From Marinirhabdus sp050859505 (lineage in GTDB: Bacteria > Bacteroidota > Bacteroidia > Flavobacteriales > Flavobacteriaceae): a stretch of 64,000 nt of DNA. Made by a program: the position numbers and the translations under genes. The stretch lies in contig NZ_CP193934.1 in the NCBI RefSeq assembly GCF_050859505.1, positions 1,922,001-1,986,000 on the forward strand. The letters are read 5' to 3'. The notes under the pieces are model-generated. The model ran no database searches. It saw only the letters and a program-made list of their open reading frames with translations, and was not told the origin of the DNA. Shown here piece by piece: positions 1 to 9,633 of the stretch (position 1 is its first letter; every line of letters starts with the position of its first letter).

Positions 1-1307
1 TTGCTCAAAAAGACATTAGAATTCCTCTCGAAAATCCATTGTTTTGGTTGGTGATATTGATAGTTACCTTATTATTAGGATTTATTTCCGGGAGTTATCC
101 TGCTTTTTTTATGTCTCGCTTTAAGCCCGTAGAAACTTTAAAAGGAGAGATTAAAGGTAAAATAGGCGGCGGTGTGGTGCGCAGTGGTTTGGTCATATTT
201 CAATTTACGGTGGCGGTCGTGCTTATTATAGGCACACTAGTCGTTTTTAAACAGCTCAAATTCATACAGAATAAAGATTTGGGGTTTGACAAAGAACAGG
301 TTTTACTTATCGACAATGTGTTCTCTGCGGGGAATCAACTCGACGCTTTTAAAGCTGAAGTGAAAAAAATAGGAGCTGTTAAGAGTGTAACTATAAGTAG
401 CCAAATGCCCACACCATCTAATAGGTCTAACAGTACATATTTTTTAGAAGGGAAAACAAACCCTGGCGATGCACTACAGTTACAAGAATGGAAAATAGAC
501 TATGATTATGTCAACACCTTGGGGATACAATTTGTTGCAGGTAGAGACTTTGATAAAAATATCACTACAGATGCGGAAGCAGTAATCATTAATGAAGCGA
601 GCTTACTCACCTTGGGGTTAAGTGCAAACGAAGCCTTAGGTACTCGAATTTCTGAGGTTAATGAAGGAGATAATCCACCAAATTATACGGTTATAGGAGT
701 AATTAAAAACTTCCATTATGAATCGATGCGTGAGAAAGTAGGTGCACTAGCGCTATTTATTGATAAGTCTAACGGAATGATGGCTGTAAAGATGCAATCT
801 CAAGATTATACGGCTACCATAGTACTTATTGAAAACCTTTGGAAAAAGCAAGCACCTGGACAGCCCTTTGATTATAGTTTTATGGATGAAGATTTTGAGG
901 AGACCTATAGCAAGGATCGCCGTATAAGTAGTATACTTCTCATCTTCACGGGACTGTCTATTTTTATTGCTTGTCTTGGATTATTTGGACTGGCTACCTT
1001 TAATGCACAACGACGTTTTAAAGAGATAGGTGTGCGTAAAGTCTTAGGTGCCAGCGTGAGTCAGATTACAGTTGGACTTACCATAGATTTTTTAAAACTA
1101 GTATCTATAGCCACGGTCATTGCACTACCCTTGGGTTGGTACGCGATGCACACTTGGCTACAAGATTTTTCGTATCGCACCACTATAGGTTGGGAAGTTT
1201 TGGTTGGAGCAGTATTGCTGGTAACCATTATAGCTGCGTTAACAGTAAGTTATCAAAGCATTAAAGCAGCTACGGCAAATCCAGTGAAGAGTTTGAAAAC
1301 GGAGTGA
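1..1307 (+). CDS. MacB/FtsX-type ABC transporter permease, 5' truncated by window edge
   Basis: The reading frame is already open at the first codon, so the start lies outside the window and only the C-terminal half or so of an expected ~800-aa protein is present. What remains is a transmembrane stretch, a periplasmic MacB_PCD-like domain with the usual G-x-I-x-D-F-H core, and three C-terminal membrane helices of the FtsX domain (ERRFKEIGVRKVLGAS-like segment near base 1015). It ends in NPVKSLKTE, shared with the next three permeases. It is the first of four paralogous permeases read in the same direction toward one ATPase and one outer-membrane channel. Family assignment is firm; the substrate cannot be told. 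Confidence 0.88.
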   Translation, partial: AQKDIRIPLENPLFWLVILIVTLLLGFISGSYPAFFMSRFKPVETLKGEIKGKIGGGVVRSGLVIFQFTVAVVLIIGTLVVFKQLKFIQNKDLGFDKEQVLLIDNVFSAGNQLDAFKAEVKKIGAVKSVTISSQMPTPSNRSNSTYFLEGKTNPGDALQLQEWKIDYDYVNTLGIQFVAGRDFDKNITTDAEAVIINEASLLTLGLSANEALGTRISEVNEGDNPPNYTVIGVIKNFHYESMREKVGALALFIDKSNGMMAVKMQSQDYTATIVLIENLWKKQAPGQPFDYSFMDEDFEETYSKDRRISSILLIFTGLSIFIACLGLFGLATFNAQRRFKEIGVRKVLGASVSQITVGLTIDFLKLVSIATVIALPLGWYAMHTWLQDFSYRTTIGWEVLVGAVLLVTIIAALTVSYQSIKAATANPVKSLKTE

Positions 1308-1362
1308 TGGAATTTAGATCTGTCATATTTTTTGAAACCTAACAAGTCTAATAGGAATTGAG

Positions 1363-1374
1363 CTTTCGCGAAAG
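1363..1374. repeat. Perfect palindrome CTTTCGCGAAAG in intergenic DNA
   Basis: A perfect 12-bp palindrome in the 193-bp gap between the first two permease genes. I saw only this copy in the window. Its function is unknown. Confidence 0.3.
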
Positions 1375-1500
1375 TACAAAATATAAGGATCTCGGGTGGA
1401 CTAGATATCCGCTGTAGTTTATCCTGAGCGATAACCGAAGGACTGATAACAAATTAAATCGAATAACGAAGAGACTTCATCATTCAAAAACAAATCAATT

Positions 1501-3921
1501 ATGATTAGGAACTACATTAAAATAGCATTTAGGAATTTATGGAAGGAACGTACGTTTACTGCGCTCAATATTATAGGCTTGACGGCTGCTTTTGGTGTTG
1601 CCTTTTTATTGAGTATGTATGCGCTTTTTGAACTATCTACAGATACGTTTCATACAAATAAAGATTCCATTTTTCAAGTGTATACAAACGAAGAAAGACC
1701 AAAAGGAACGGAATCTGCATTGTCAAACCCAGTTCCTTTTGCTTCTGCTTTACAGGAGGAAGTTCCAGGTATAAAATATACAACACGATATAGAAATGGG
1801 GGTGTCGAGGTGATTATAGGGAATAAAAAACACTATATAGGAATGATCTGGGCAGACCCTAGTTTTTTTAAGATGTTTACGTTTCCAGTAGCTTTAGGGG
1901 ATGAAAAAAATCCACTTAGCAATAAGGCATCTGCTGTGCTGTCTTTTGAAACGGCAAAGCGTCTTTTTGGTGATGAAAACCCCGTAGGAAAAATTATTAA
2001 TTTACCAGATAACGGAACGTTAAAACCCGTTGTCATTACAGCCATTTTAGCCGAGTATCCACTAACGAGCTCTTTGAAGCCCGATGCTATTTTTAATTTT
2101 ACAAATGCCCCTGCAAACTGGTACACACAAAATTTAGATGACTGGAGTAATCATAACCATGAAGTATTTATACAGCTTGAAGAAGGTGTGACCACAGCTC
2201 AGTTTGAAACGGCGACAAAACCATTTTCTGAGCTACATTTTGCTGATAATATCGCTAGAGTAAAAAGAGACGGTGCACAGAAGAACGTAAACGGTGACTA
2301 CCGTCAAATAAATCTTCTACCGCTCACAGATCGCAACTTTGTAAGTATTGAAAACAAAGTGCTTACTGTGAGTAAAACTTTAGAATATCTTATCCTTGGG
2401 ATTGCTTTACTTATTTTATTTATTGCGAGCGTCAACTTTATAAATATGAGCATTGCAAAAGGTGCACAACGCTTGCGCGAAATAGGAATGCGCAAAACGT
2501 TAGGTGCTAATAAAGGGCAATTATTCCTTCAATTTTGGGGAGAGAGCTTATTTGTGTTTCTAGTGTCAGTTTCTTTAGGGGGGCTAGTCGCTGTGCTACT
2601 ACTTAAACCTTTTCAAGAATTATTTAGAACAAAAGCATCCTTTGCTAGCATAGCAAATCCTACGTTAATTATTGGTCTAATCCTAAGCTTTTTAGCCATC
2701 ACGTTTATTGCTGGAGGCTATCCTGCATATTTGATGAGCAAGCTTAGTACACTACAAGCACTTAAAGGTACAATAGAAATACATAGTAAAAACAGGGTGC
2801 GCAACGTATTGATGGTGATTCAGTTTAGTATAGCCATTGTACTCATAAGCGGTACGCTGGTACTTTGGAATCAGTTGGAATTTATGCGTACTAAAGATCT
2901 TGGATTTAATAAAGAGCAGGTTATTTCTATTCCTATGAATAGTGTGGAAGATGGTTCAAAAACCTTGAGATTACTCCGTAATGAGCTTTCAACGAAACCA
3001 GACATCGTAAGTGTATCTGCTTCGAGTAATATTTTAGGATATGGTCGGGATGAATCATCGAGTACCAGCGTCACAGGTTTTGAACATCAAGGGCGTGAGG
3101 TGAAGACGAATATCCTTATGGTAGATTATGAGTATCCTGAGACACTAGATATGGAACTCGTCACAGGAAGAACTTTTAGCCGAAATTATGCAACAGATAC
3201 TTTGTCAGTTATAATCAATGAAGCAATGGCAGCGCAGTTTACAGAAGAAAATCCACTGGATATTGTAATGAATCTTGATGAATTAGGAGCATATAAAGTG
3301 ATAGGAGTTCTAAAAGATTTTAACTTTCAAAATTTAGATAAAAGCATTGAACCGCTTTCTTTATTTATGAATAAGAACAGTCGCGTGCGCTATGCATACA
3401 TACGTGTTACTCCAGATAACCTTGAGCAGTCTTATAAAGAGATAGAGAAAGCTTGGAATATCGTCGAGCCAGATCGCGAATTCTTAGGATCATATCTAGA
3501 TGAAAATATAGACCGTACGCTACGAAAAGAGCGTAAGATGTCTACCATGATTTCTAGTGGTTCCATCCTAGCCATCGTATTAAGTTGTATCGGTCTTTTT
3601 GCAATTTCATTATTGGTTGTTGCACAGCGCCGAAAGGAAATAGGAATCAGAAAAGTTGTGGGTGCGAGTGTACAATCTATTGCAGTATTACTCACAAAAG
3701 ATTTTTTAAAATTAGTGTGTGTTGCTTTTGTAATAGCAGCTCCAATCTCATGGTGGGCCTCCTCACAATGGCTGCAGGGCTATACCTATCGTATCGATTT
3801 AAACATTGGTGTGTTTTTAGTCTCAGGTTTCATTGCTTTAGCTATAGCTGCCATAACAATAGGAACAAGAACTATAGGAGCAGCTATGGCAAACCCTGTG
3901 GACAGTTTAAAGACGGAGTAA
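1501..3921 (+). CDS. MacB/FtsX-type ABC transporter permease
   Basis: 806 aa, full length for the Bacteroidota two-repeat permeases. Layout: N-terminal helix (about residues 20-42) preceded by IKIAFRNLWKERTFT, a periplasmic MacB_PCD domain (about 45-285), a bundle of helices (about 290-410), a further helix near 435, a second MacB_PCD domain (about 465-680) and three C-terminal helices with the FtsX signature around RRKEIGIRKVVGAS. The tail NPVDSLKTE matches the neighbours. These proteins normally act in the inner membrane with a MacB-like ATPase and drive efflux or lipoprotein/peptide export through a periplasmic adaptor. The substrate is unknown. 193 bp separate it from the upstream permease, so it may have its own promoter. 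Confidence 0.92.
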   Translation: MIRNYIKIAFRNLWKERTFTALNIIGLTAAFGVAFLLSMYALFELSTDTFHTNKDSIFQVYTNEERPKGTESALSNPVPFASALQEEVPGIKYTTRYRNGGVEVIIGNKKHYIGMIWADPSFFKMFTFPVALGDEKNPLSNKASAVLSFETAKRLFGDENPVGKIINLPDNGTLKPVVITAILAEYPLTSSLKPDAIFNFTNAPANWYTQNLDDWSNHNHEVFIQLEEGVTTAQFETATKPFSELHFADNIARVKRDGAQKNVNGDYRQINLLPLTDRNFVSIENKVLTVSKTLEYLILGIALLILFIASVNFINMSIAKGAQRLREIGMRKTLGANKGQLFLQFWGESLFVFLVSVSLGGLVAVLLLKPFQELFRTKASFASIANPTLIIGLILSFLAITFIAGGYPAYLMSKLSTLQALKGTIEIHSKNRVRNVLMVIQFSIAIVLISGTLVLWNQLEFMRTKDLGFNKEQVISIPMNSVEDGSKTLRLLRNELSTKPDIVSVSASSNILGYGRDESSSTSVTGFEHQGREVKTNILMVDYEYPETLDMELVTGRTFSRNYATDTLSVIINEAMAAQFTEENPLDIVMNLDELGAYKVIGVLKDFNFQNLDKSIEPLSLFMNKNSRVRYAYIRVTPDNLEQSYKEIEKAWNIVEPDREFLGSYLDENIDRTLRKERKMSTMISSGSILAIVLSCIGLFAISLLVVAQRRKEIGIRKVVGASVQSIAVLLTKDFLKLVCVAFVIAAPISWWASSQWLQGYTYRIDLNIGVFLVSGFIALAIAAITIGTRTIGAAMANPVDSLKTE

Positions 3922-4015
3922 AAAACAGAAAATAGTAAGCATCAATGACACTAGGACTAATGGGATTTATACTTTGTTGTCGTCGTTATGCAGCTGTAAA
4001 TAAATAAGAAACAAT

Positions 4016-6427
4016 ATGTTCAAAACCAATCTCAAAATAGCCTGGCGTAACATTCATAAGAACAAAGGAATGTTTGCAATTAATATTATTGGTCTATCCT
4101 TTGGTATTGCTACGTGCCTGCTTATAAGCTTATTTGTTTTCGACGAACTTAGTTACGATCGTTATAACGAAAAAGCAGATCGTATGGTACGGGTGGTGTT
4201 TAATGCAACAATCAATGGCGAGCAGATGAAAGAAGCCGTAACAATGGCACCCGTGAGCGCCGCGTTTATAGAAGATATTCCGGAAGTACTGGACGGAACG
4301 CGTATTGATAAATTATATAACCCTAAGCTCACGTATAATAACACCAGCTATAGAAATAGCAAATTTGCCTATGTAGATCCTAACTTTTTCGAAGTCTTTA
4401 CATTACCTATTGTAAAAGGAGATGCCCTTACGCCGTTAGCGAAGCCTAATACTATCGTTATTACTACTAAAGAAGCCGAAAAGTATTTTGGAAATGAAGA
4501 CCCCATAGGTAAGCAGCTCGTTCTTGAACGGAACGGTGACCATAGATTTACTGTCACGGCGTTAATTGATGAAGTGCCGTCTAACTCTCATTTTCACTTT
4601 AACATTTTTGCCTCTACAGAAGGATATGCACCAGCTAAGAGTACATCTTGGACAGATTCAGGATTCTTTAACTATCTCGTTCTAAAAGAAGGAACGGACC
4701 TCGCAGCTGTTCAAAAGAAGGTTCCAGCTCTGATAGAAAAATACATGGGACCACAAATCAAAACAGAAATAGGTATTTCATATGCAGAATTTACTTCAAA
4801 GAACAAAGTTAATTTAGTGCTACAACCCCTTACAGACATACATTTAAAATCCAATTTTACAGCTACCTCCCAAATTGAACAAGGAGGAGATATTAAAACG
4901 GTTTATATTTTTACGGCAATCGCAATTTTTATGCTGCTTATAGCCTGCATTAATTTTATGAATCTCTCAACCGCATCTGCTTCAAAAAGAGCAAAGGAAG
5001 TTGGCATACGTAAGGTATTAGGCTCTACTAGAAAACGACTTATCATCCAGTTTATGGTTGAAGCATTCATGGCAACAGTAATTGCAGTAGTGCTGGCTAT
5101 TGGAATATTTATGATAGCCTTCCCTATATTTAATGAACTTGCTGGGGAGCGTTTAAATATTGCGTATTTACTGAAACCACAGATTATTTTAATTTTGGTA
5201 GGTTTTTTAATTTTCATACCATTTTTAGCAGGTGGCTATCCGGCATTTTTTCTTTCTTCTTTTAAACCCATTAAAGCGATAAAAAGCAAATTTAGTGGCT
5301 CTGGAAATAATAACCTGCGCAGTGGTTTGGTGATTTTTCAATTTATCATTTCAGCTTTATTGATTGTAGCGACACTCGTGGTTGAGCAACAGATGCAATT
5401 TATACAACAAAAGGATTTAGGTTATGACAAAGACCAATTACTTGTTTTGAGAGATGCCTATTTACTGGGTAACGATATTGACGCTTTAAGGAACGAGTTA
5501 TTGGCAGATGCGAGAGTTTCTCAAATAACACAATCTGCTTATACTCCCGCAGGAAATTCGGATGTGAGTATGTCTGGTATATTTCTAAACGATCAGTTCC
5601 TGCGTAGAATGTTTACCTATGATATTGATGATCAATATATCCCCACGATGAATATGGAACTTGTCTCTGGTCGTAATTTTTCTAAAGACTTCGGTATTGA
5701 AGATGATAAGGTGATTATTAATGAGACTGCTAGAAAAGCGCTCGGTTTTGGGAATGATGCTGTAGGTGAGGTGTTTGTAAGGGATACCAATGACGGTAAA
5801 AAAGAACTCACTATTATCGGGGTAGTAAAAGATTTTCACTTCAAGTCATTAAAGCAAGAGGTAGAACCGCTTATAATGCTTAATAATCCGTATGGAGGTC
5901 TTATTGTAAAAGTAAGAAGTAAAGACATGTCTGGGCTTATCGAGATGGCAAATACTACGTGGTTGCATTACAATGCGAAAGAAGTTTTTGACTATTTCAT
6001 TTTGGATGATGCATTTAATGAAACGTATGTATCGGAACGAAAAATGGGGTATACGCTCACCTTATTTGCCGGTCTCACCATTTTTGTAGCCTGCCTTGGC
6101 TTATTTGGTCTGGTTACCTATACCGCAGAACGCAGAATAAAGGAGATAGGGATACGTAAAGTCTTAGGCTCTTCGGTCTCTCAAATCGTAACATTATTAT
6201 CTAAAGAATTTCTGAAACTCGTCATGATTGCATTCATTATTGCATTTCCATTGGCCTACTATATAATGAAAAACTGGTTACAGGATTTTGCATACCGTAT
6301 AGATCTTAGTCCTTGGGTTTTTGTGTCCTCGGCTCTTATAACCATGTTTATCGCATTTCTTACAGTAGGCATAAAAGGTATACAGGCAGCGAGTGTGAAC
6401 CCCATAAAGAGTTTGAAAACTGAGTAA
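4016..6427 (+). CDS. MacB/FtsX-type ABC transporter permease
   Basis: 803 aa. It has the same two-repeat architecture as its neighbours: short cytosolic N-terminus (LKIAWRNIHKNKG), first helix, MacB_PCD periplasmic domain, helices about 285-420 with the segment KRAKEVGIRKVLGS, a second periplasmic domain and three terminal helices around RRIKEIGIRKVLGSS. It ends NPIKSLKTE. Only 17 bp separate it from the next permease, so the two are probably co-transcribed. The close parallel in tail and FtsX motifs says the series arose by duplication. The family is certain and the transported substrate unknown. Confidence 0.92.
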   Translation: MFKTNLKIAWRNIHKNKGMFAINIIGLSFGIATCLLISLFVFDELSYDRYNEKADRMVRVVFNATINGEQMKEAVTMAPVSAAFIEDIPEVLDGTRIDKLYNPKLTYNNTSYRNSKFAYVDPNFFEVFTLPIVKGDALTPLAKPNTIVITTKEAEKYFGNEDPIGKQLVLERNGDHRFTVTALIDEVPSNSHFHFNIFASTEGYAPAKSTSWTDSGFFNYLVLKEGTDLAAVQKKVPALIEKYMGPQIKTEIGISYAEFTSKNKVNLVLQPLTDIHLKSNFTATSQIEQGGDIKTVYIFTAIAIFMLLIACINFMNLSTASASKRAKEVGIRKVLGSTRKRLIIQFMVEAFMATVIAVVLAIGIFMIAFPIFNELAGERLNIAYLLKPQIILILVGFLIFIPFLAGGYPAFFLSSFKPIKAIKSKFSGSGNNNLRSGLVIFQFIISALLIVATLVVEQQMQFIQQKDLGYDKDQLLVLRDAYLLGNDIDALRNELLADARVSQITQSAYTPAGNSDVSMSGIFLNDQFLRRMFTYDIDDQYIPTMNMELVSGRNFSKDFGIEDDKVIINETARKALGFGNDAVGEVFVRDTNDGKKELTIIGVVKDFHFKSLKQEVEPLIMLNNPYGGLIVKVRSKDMSGLIEMANTTWLHYNAKEVFDYFILDDAFNETYVSERKMGYTLTLFAGLTIFVACLGLFGLVTYTAERRIKEIGIRKVLGSSVSQIVTLLSKEFLKLVMIAFIIAFPLAYYIMKNWLQDFAYRIDLSPWVFVSSALITMFIAFLTVGIKGIQAASVNPIKSLKTE

Positions 6428-6444
6428 CGGTTAAAAAAATAAGT

Positions 6445-8889
6445 ATGCTTAAAAATTATTTAAAAATAGCATTTAGAAATCTGTGGAAGAACAAGGTTTT
6501 TTCTATGATTAATATCATTAGTCTTTCTATTGGACTCAGTGCAGCTTTTGTGATTGGGATGATGGTGTACTATGATTTTACATTTGATGAATTCCATAAG
6601 GATGGGGATCGTATATATAGAATCGTGACAGATGTAGAAACTGCTGAAGGTTTAGAAAAGTATGATGGCGTAACCACCCCTTTACGTCTGGAGGTAAAAG
6701 AAAATATGACGGGTATTGAGCAATCTGCCTTCTTTAATATTTGGTGGGTGAACCAGTCTAAAACAGCAATTTCCGATCAAATTTACAGAGATCCTGAACA
6801 TATTATTTTTACCAATCAGGATTATTTTGATATGTTTTCTTATCAATGGCTTGCGGGCTCAAACCACGATATTTTAAATAAACCAAATGAGGTTATTCTC
6901 ACCGAAGACCGCGCAAAAACATATTTTCCATCACTCTCTCCAGCAGCGATTGTTGGAAAACAAATAATATACAACGAAACGATTACTGCCGTGGTGAAAG
7001 GAGTTGTCGCAAACCTAAAGGGTCGTACAGACCTGGTTTTTCAAGAATTTGTATCCTTAGAAACTGCAAAACAGACAGAAGATGGTGAGCAAATATTTAC
7101 AGAGAGTTGGGGAAACACAAATTCTGCCAGTCAACTATTTGTAAAAATTACAGATAAAACAGCACTTACTTCAATTAATAGACAACTAAAAAAACTAGCT
7201 GTGCTACATACAGATGAATACCGTATAAAATTTGGACAAACGAGGGATTTTGTATTACAACCATTATCTGAGCTTCACTTAAATACCGATTATGGAATAT
7301 ATGGTTATGAGGAAGATCAAGCAAGTAAGGATATTTTAATAGGACTTGCTTTGGTAGGACTTTTTTTACTACTTCTGGGAAGTATTAATTTCATTAACCT
7401 GAATACAGCACAAGCAACCCAAAGGGCAAAAGAAATAGGCGTGCGAAAAACTTTAGGAGGTTCTCGCAGGCAGTTGATTACTCAATTTTTAACAGAGACG
7501 TTTGTTATTACTGGCATTGCCGCAATCGTATCAGTAGTGCTGTCCATCTGGATGCTTAGTGTTTTTGATGAATTTGTCCCTAGCGGACTTACAGCCTCAA
7601 TGATACTGCAGCCTCAAATTATAGGGCTTATAGTTACTATATTTATTGCAGTCGCGCTACTTTCTGGTATTTATCCTAGTCTTGTATTGTCAAGTTTTAA
7701 ACCAGCCAAAGTTTTAAAAGGAGACCAAACCATTTCAAATAAAAGCAGTGGGATGCGTAAAGTGCTTACTGTTTTCCAATTTTCGATCGCACAGATTTTT
7801 ATTATTGCCACGCTACTTGTTGGGAAGCAGATTTATTTTTTAATGCATAAAGATTTAGGTTTTAAAACAGACGCGATTGCTTACATAGAAACCCCATGGA
7901 GCGATATTTCTGCTGATAGTAGAATACTTTTAAAAACGGGTATTCAGGGAATATCTAAAATTGGTAAAGTAAGCCTTGGAGGAATGCCGCCCGCATCTCA
8001 AAATATGGCTACAAGAAGAGTTGTTTACAATACAGATAAAACGGAAATTGTTAAAAATGTACAGGTCTTAAATGGTGATACTAACTATTTGGATATTTAT
8101 AATATCCCATTACTCGCGGGTAGAACCATACTTAATGACACCATAGATGAGTATGTCATAAATCAAGCAAGTCTAAGTGCTTTTCGCTTTAAAAGTCCAG
8201 AAGATGCTGTGGATCAATACTTACAAATAAACGGTAAAGAAAAACTCATAGTAGGTGTCATGGCAGATTTTAATCAACGGTCACTTAAAACTGAGATTGT
8301 CCCTCTTATGTTTACTGGCGATAGGGGTAGAAGCCGTCGAACTAATTTTAGATATGCACATATCCTATTAGCAGGATCTACAGCAAATTGGAAAGAGACG
8401 CTTTCAGACGTTGAACAGGAATTTAAAAAAGTATATCCCCAGAATGATTTTAAAGTGACTTTTATAGACGAGACTATTGCAAACTTCTATACCCAAGAGC
8501 AGCGTATTTCCACGTTGCTTAACTGGGCAACAGGTCTTTCTGTACTTATAAGCTGTTTGGGATTGTTGGGATTGGTAATACATACTACAGAGCGGAGAAC
8601 TAAAGAAATAGGCATTCGTAAAGTACTTGGTGCGTCTTTAGCAGAACTCAATGTGCTATTATGCAAAGAATTTTTAGTACTTGTTGGGCTTTCATTTATA
8701 ATAGCCGTGCCCTTATCCTATTGGGGTCTCAGAAATTGGTTACAGGATTTTGCCTATAAAACAGAAATGAGTTGGTGGGTATTTATCCTAAGCGGTATTT
8801 CGATGGTTTTTATTTCTCTCATTATAATGAGTATTCGTACAATGTCAACAGCAATGAAAAACCCGGTAAAGAGTCTAAAAACAGAGTAG
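6445..8889 (+). CDS. MacB/FtsX-type ABC transporter permease
   Basis: 814 aa, the fourth permease of the series, with two MacB_PCD/FtsX repeats and the tail NPVKSLKTE. FtsX-type segments RAKEIGVRKTLGGS (about residue 330) and RRTKEIGIRKVLGAS (about 720) are visible. The ATPase gene starts 40 bp downstream, so this is the permease most closely coupled to it. No periplasmic adaptor (HlyD/MacA family) is seen between or after the permeases; in related clusters it lies upstream, here outside the window. Confidence 0.92.
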   Translation: MLKNYLKIAFRNLWKNKVFSMINIISLSIGLSAAFVIGMMVYYDFTFDEFHKDGDRIYRIVTDVETAEGLEKYDGVTTPLRLEVKENMTGIEQSAFFNIWWVNQSKTAISDQIYRDPEHIIFTNQDYFDMFSYQWLAGSNHDILNKPNEVILTEDRAKTYFPSLSPAAIVGKQIIYNETITAVVKGVVANLKGRTDLVFQEFVSLETAKQTEDGEQIFTESWGNTNSASQLFVKITDKTALTSINRQLKKLAVLHTDEYRIKFGQTRDFVLQPLSELHLNTDYGIYGYEEDQASKDILIGLALVGLFLLLLGSINFINLNTAQATQRAKEIGVRKTLGGSRRQLITQFLTETFVITGIAAIVSVVLSIWMLSVFDEFVPSGLTASMILQPQIIGLIVTIFIAVALLSGIYPSLVLSSFKPAKVLKGDQTISNKSSGMRKVLTVFQFSIAQIFIIATLLVGKQIYFLMHKDLGFKTDAIAYIETPWSDISADSRILLKTGIQGISKIGKVSLGGMPPASQNMATRRVVYNTDKTEIVKNVQVLNGDTNYLDIYNIPLLAGRTILNDTIDEYVINQASLSAFRFKSPEDAVDQYLQINGKEKLIVGVMADFNQRSLKTEIVPLMFTGDRGRSRRTNFRYAHILLAGSTANWKETLSDVEQEFKKVYPQNDFKVTFIDETIANFYTQEQRISTLLNWATGLSVLISCLGLLGLVIHTTERRTKEIGIRKVLGASLAELNVLLCKEFLVLVGLSFIIAVPLSYWGLRNWLQDFAYKTEMSWWVFILSGISMVFISLIIMSIRTMSTAMKNPVKSLKTE

Positions 8890-8929
8890 CTGTGAGTTAA
8901 CGTTTTTACAAACGCACCAAAAATAAATT

Positions 8930-9604
8930 ATGATACTAGAACTAAAAAATATCAACAAGTGGGTCTCTCAAGGAGGCCAAAGAATTTTTCTTTTAAAAAA
9001 TCTCAATCTCCAAGTAGAGGAAGGTGAGTTTATTTCCATCATGGGGCCTTCGGGTTCTGGAAAATCTACGTTGCTGAATGTAATAGGAATGCTGGACGGG
9101 TTTCAAGATGGTGAATATAATTTTCTTGAAGAATCTGTACACAGTATGAAAGAGAAAAATAGATCCAAATTGTATAAGGAATATATCGGATTTGTGTTTC
9201 AGCAATATCATTTAATCGATGAGCTTACTGTGTACGAGAATATTGAAACGCCATTACTGTACAAAAATGTAAAAAGTTCCGAACGCAAAGCACTAGTGGC
9301 AGATATGCTGGACCGATTTAACATTGTAGGAAAAAAAGATTTGTTTCCTAGTCAGCTAAGTGGCGGGCAACAACAACTTGTAGGCATTGCAAGAGCCCTG
9401 GTGGCAAAACCCAAGCTCATCCTAGCAGATGAACCTACGGGAAATTTGAACTCACAACAAAGCAAAGAAATTATGGAACTCTTTGCCGAACTCAATAAAG
9501 AAGGAGTTACCATAATTCAGGCAACACATTCTGAAGCGAATGCTTCCTATGGCACAAGTACAATTCATCTGCTGGATGGCATGAGGGATCGAAGTAAGGC
9601 CTAA
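8930..9604 (+). CDS. MacB/LolD-like ABC transporter ATPase
   Basis: 224 aa, typical for a LolD/MacB nucleotide-binding subunit. Walker A is GPSGSGKST (about residues 39-47), the signature is LSGGQQQ (about 142), Walker B is LILADEPTG (about 163-171), and the switch His lies in ATHSE near residue 203. It would power the preceding FtsX-type permeases from the cytosolic face. It is the only ATPase for four permeases, so the permeases either share it or form alternative complexes. The TolC-like gene follows after 29 bp. Confidence 0.93.
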   Translation: MILELKNINKWVSQGGQRIFLLKNLNLQVEEGEFISIMGPSGSGKSTLLNVIGMLDGFQDGEYNFLEESVHSMKEKNRSKLYKEYIGFVFQQYHLIDELTVYENIETPLLYKNVKSSERKALVADMLDRFNIVGKKDLFPSQLSGGQQQLVGIARALVAKPKLILADEPTGNLNSQQSKEIMELFAELNKEGVTIIQATHSEANASYGTSTIHLLDGMRDRSKA

Positions 9605-9633
9605 GAACACATCATCAATCAAAATAAATCATA

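Noticed and set aside
1315..1330. Possible Fnr-type box before the second permease gene
   Set aside because: Only the right half GTCA is present; the left half is TTAG, three mismatches from TGAY.
3585..3935. Plus-strand 116-aa frame inside the permease gene
   Set aside because: Shadow frame of the 806-aa permease with odd Cys/Ser/His composition and no homology-like pattern.
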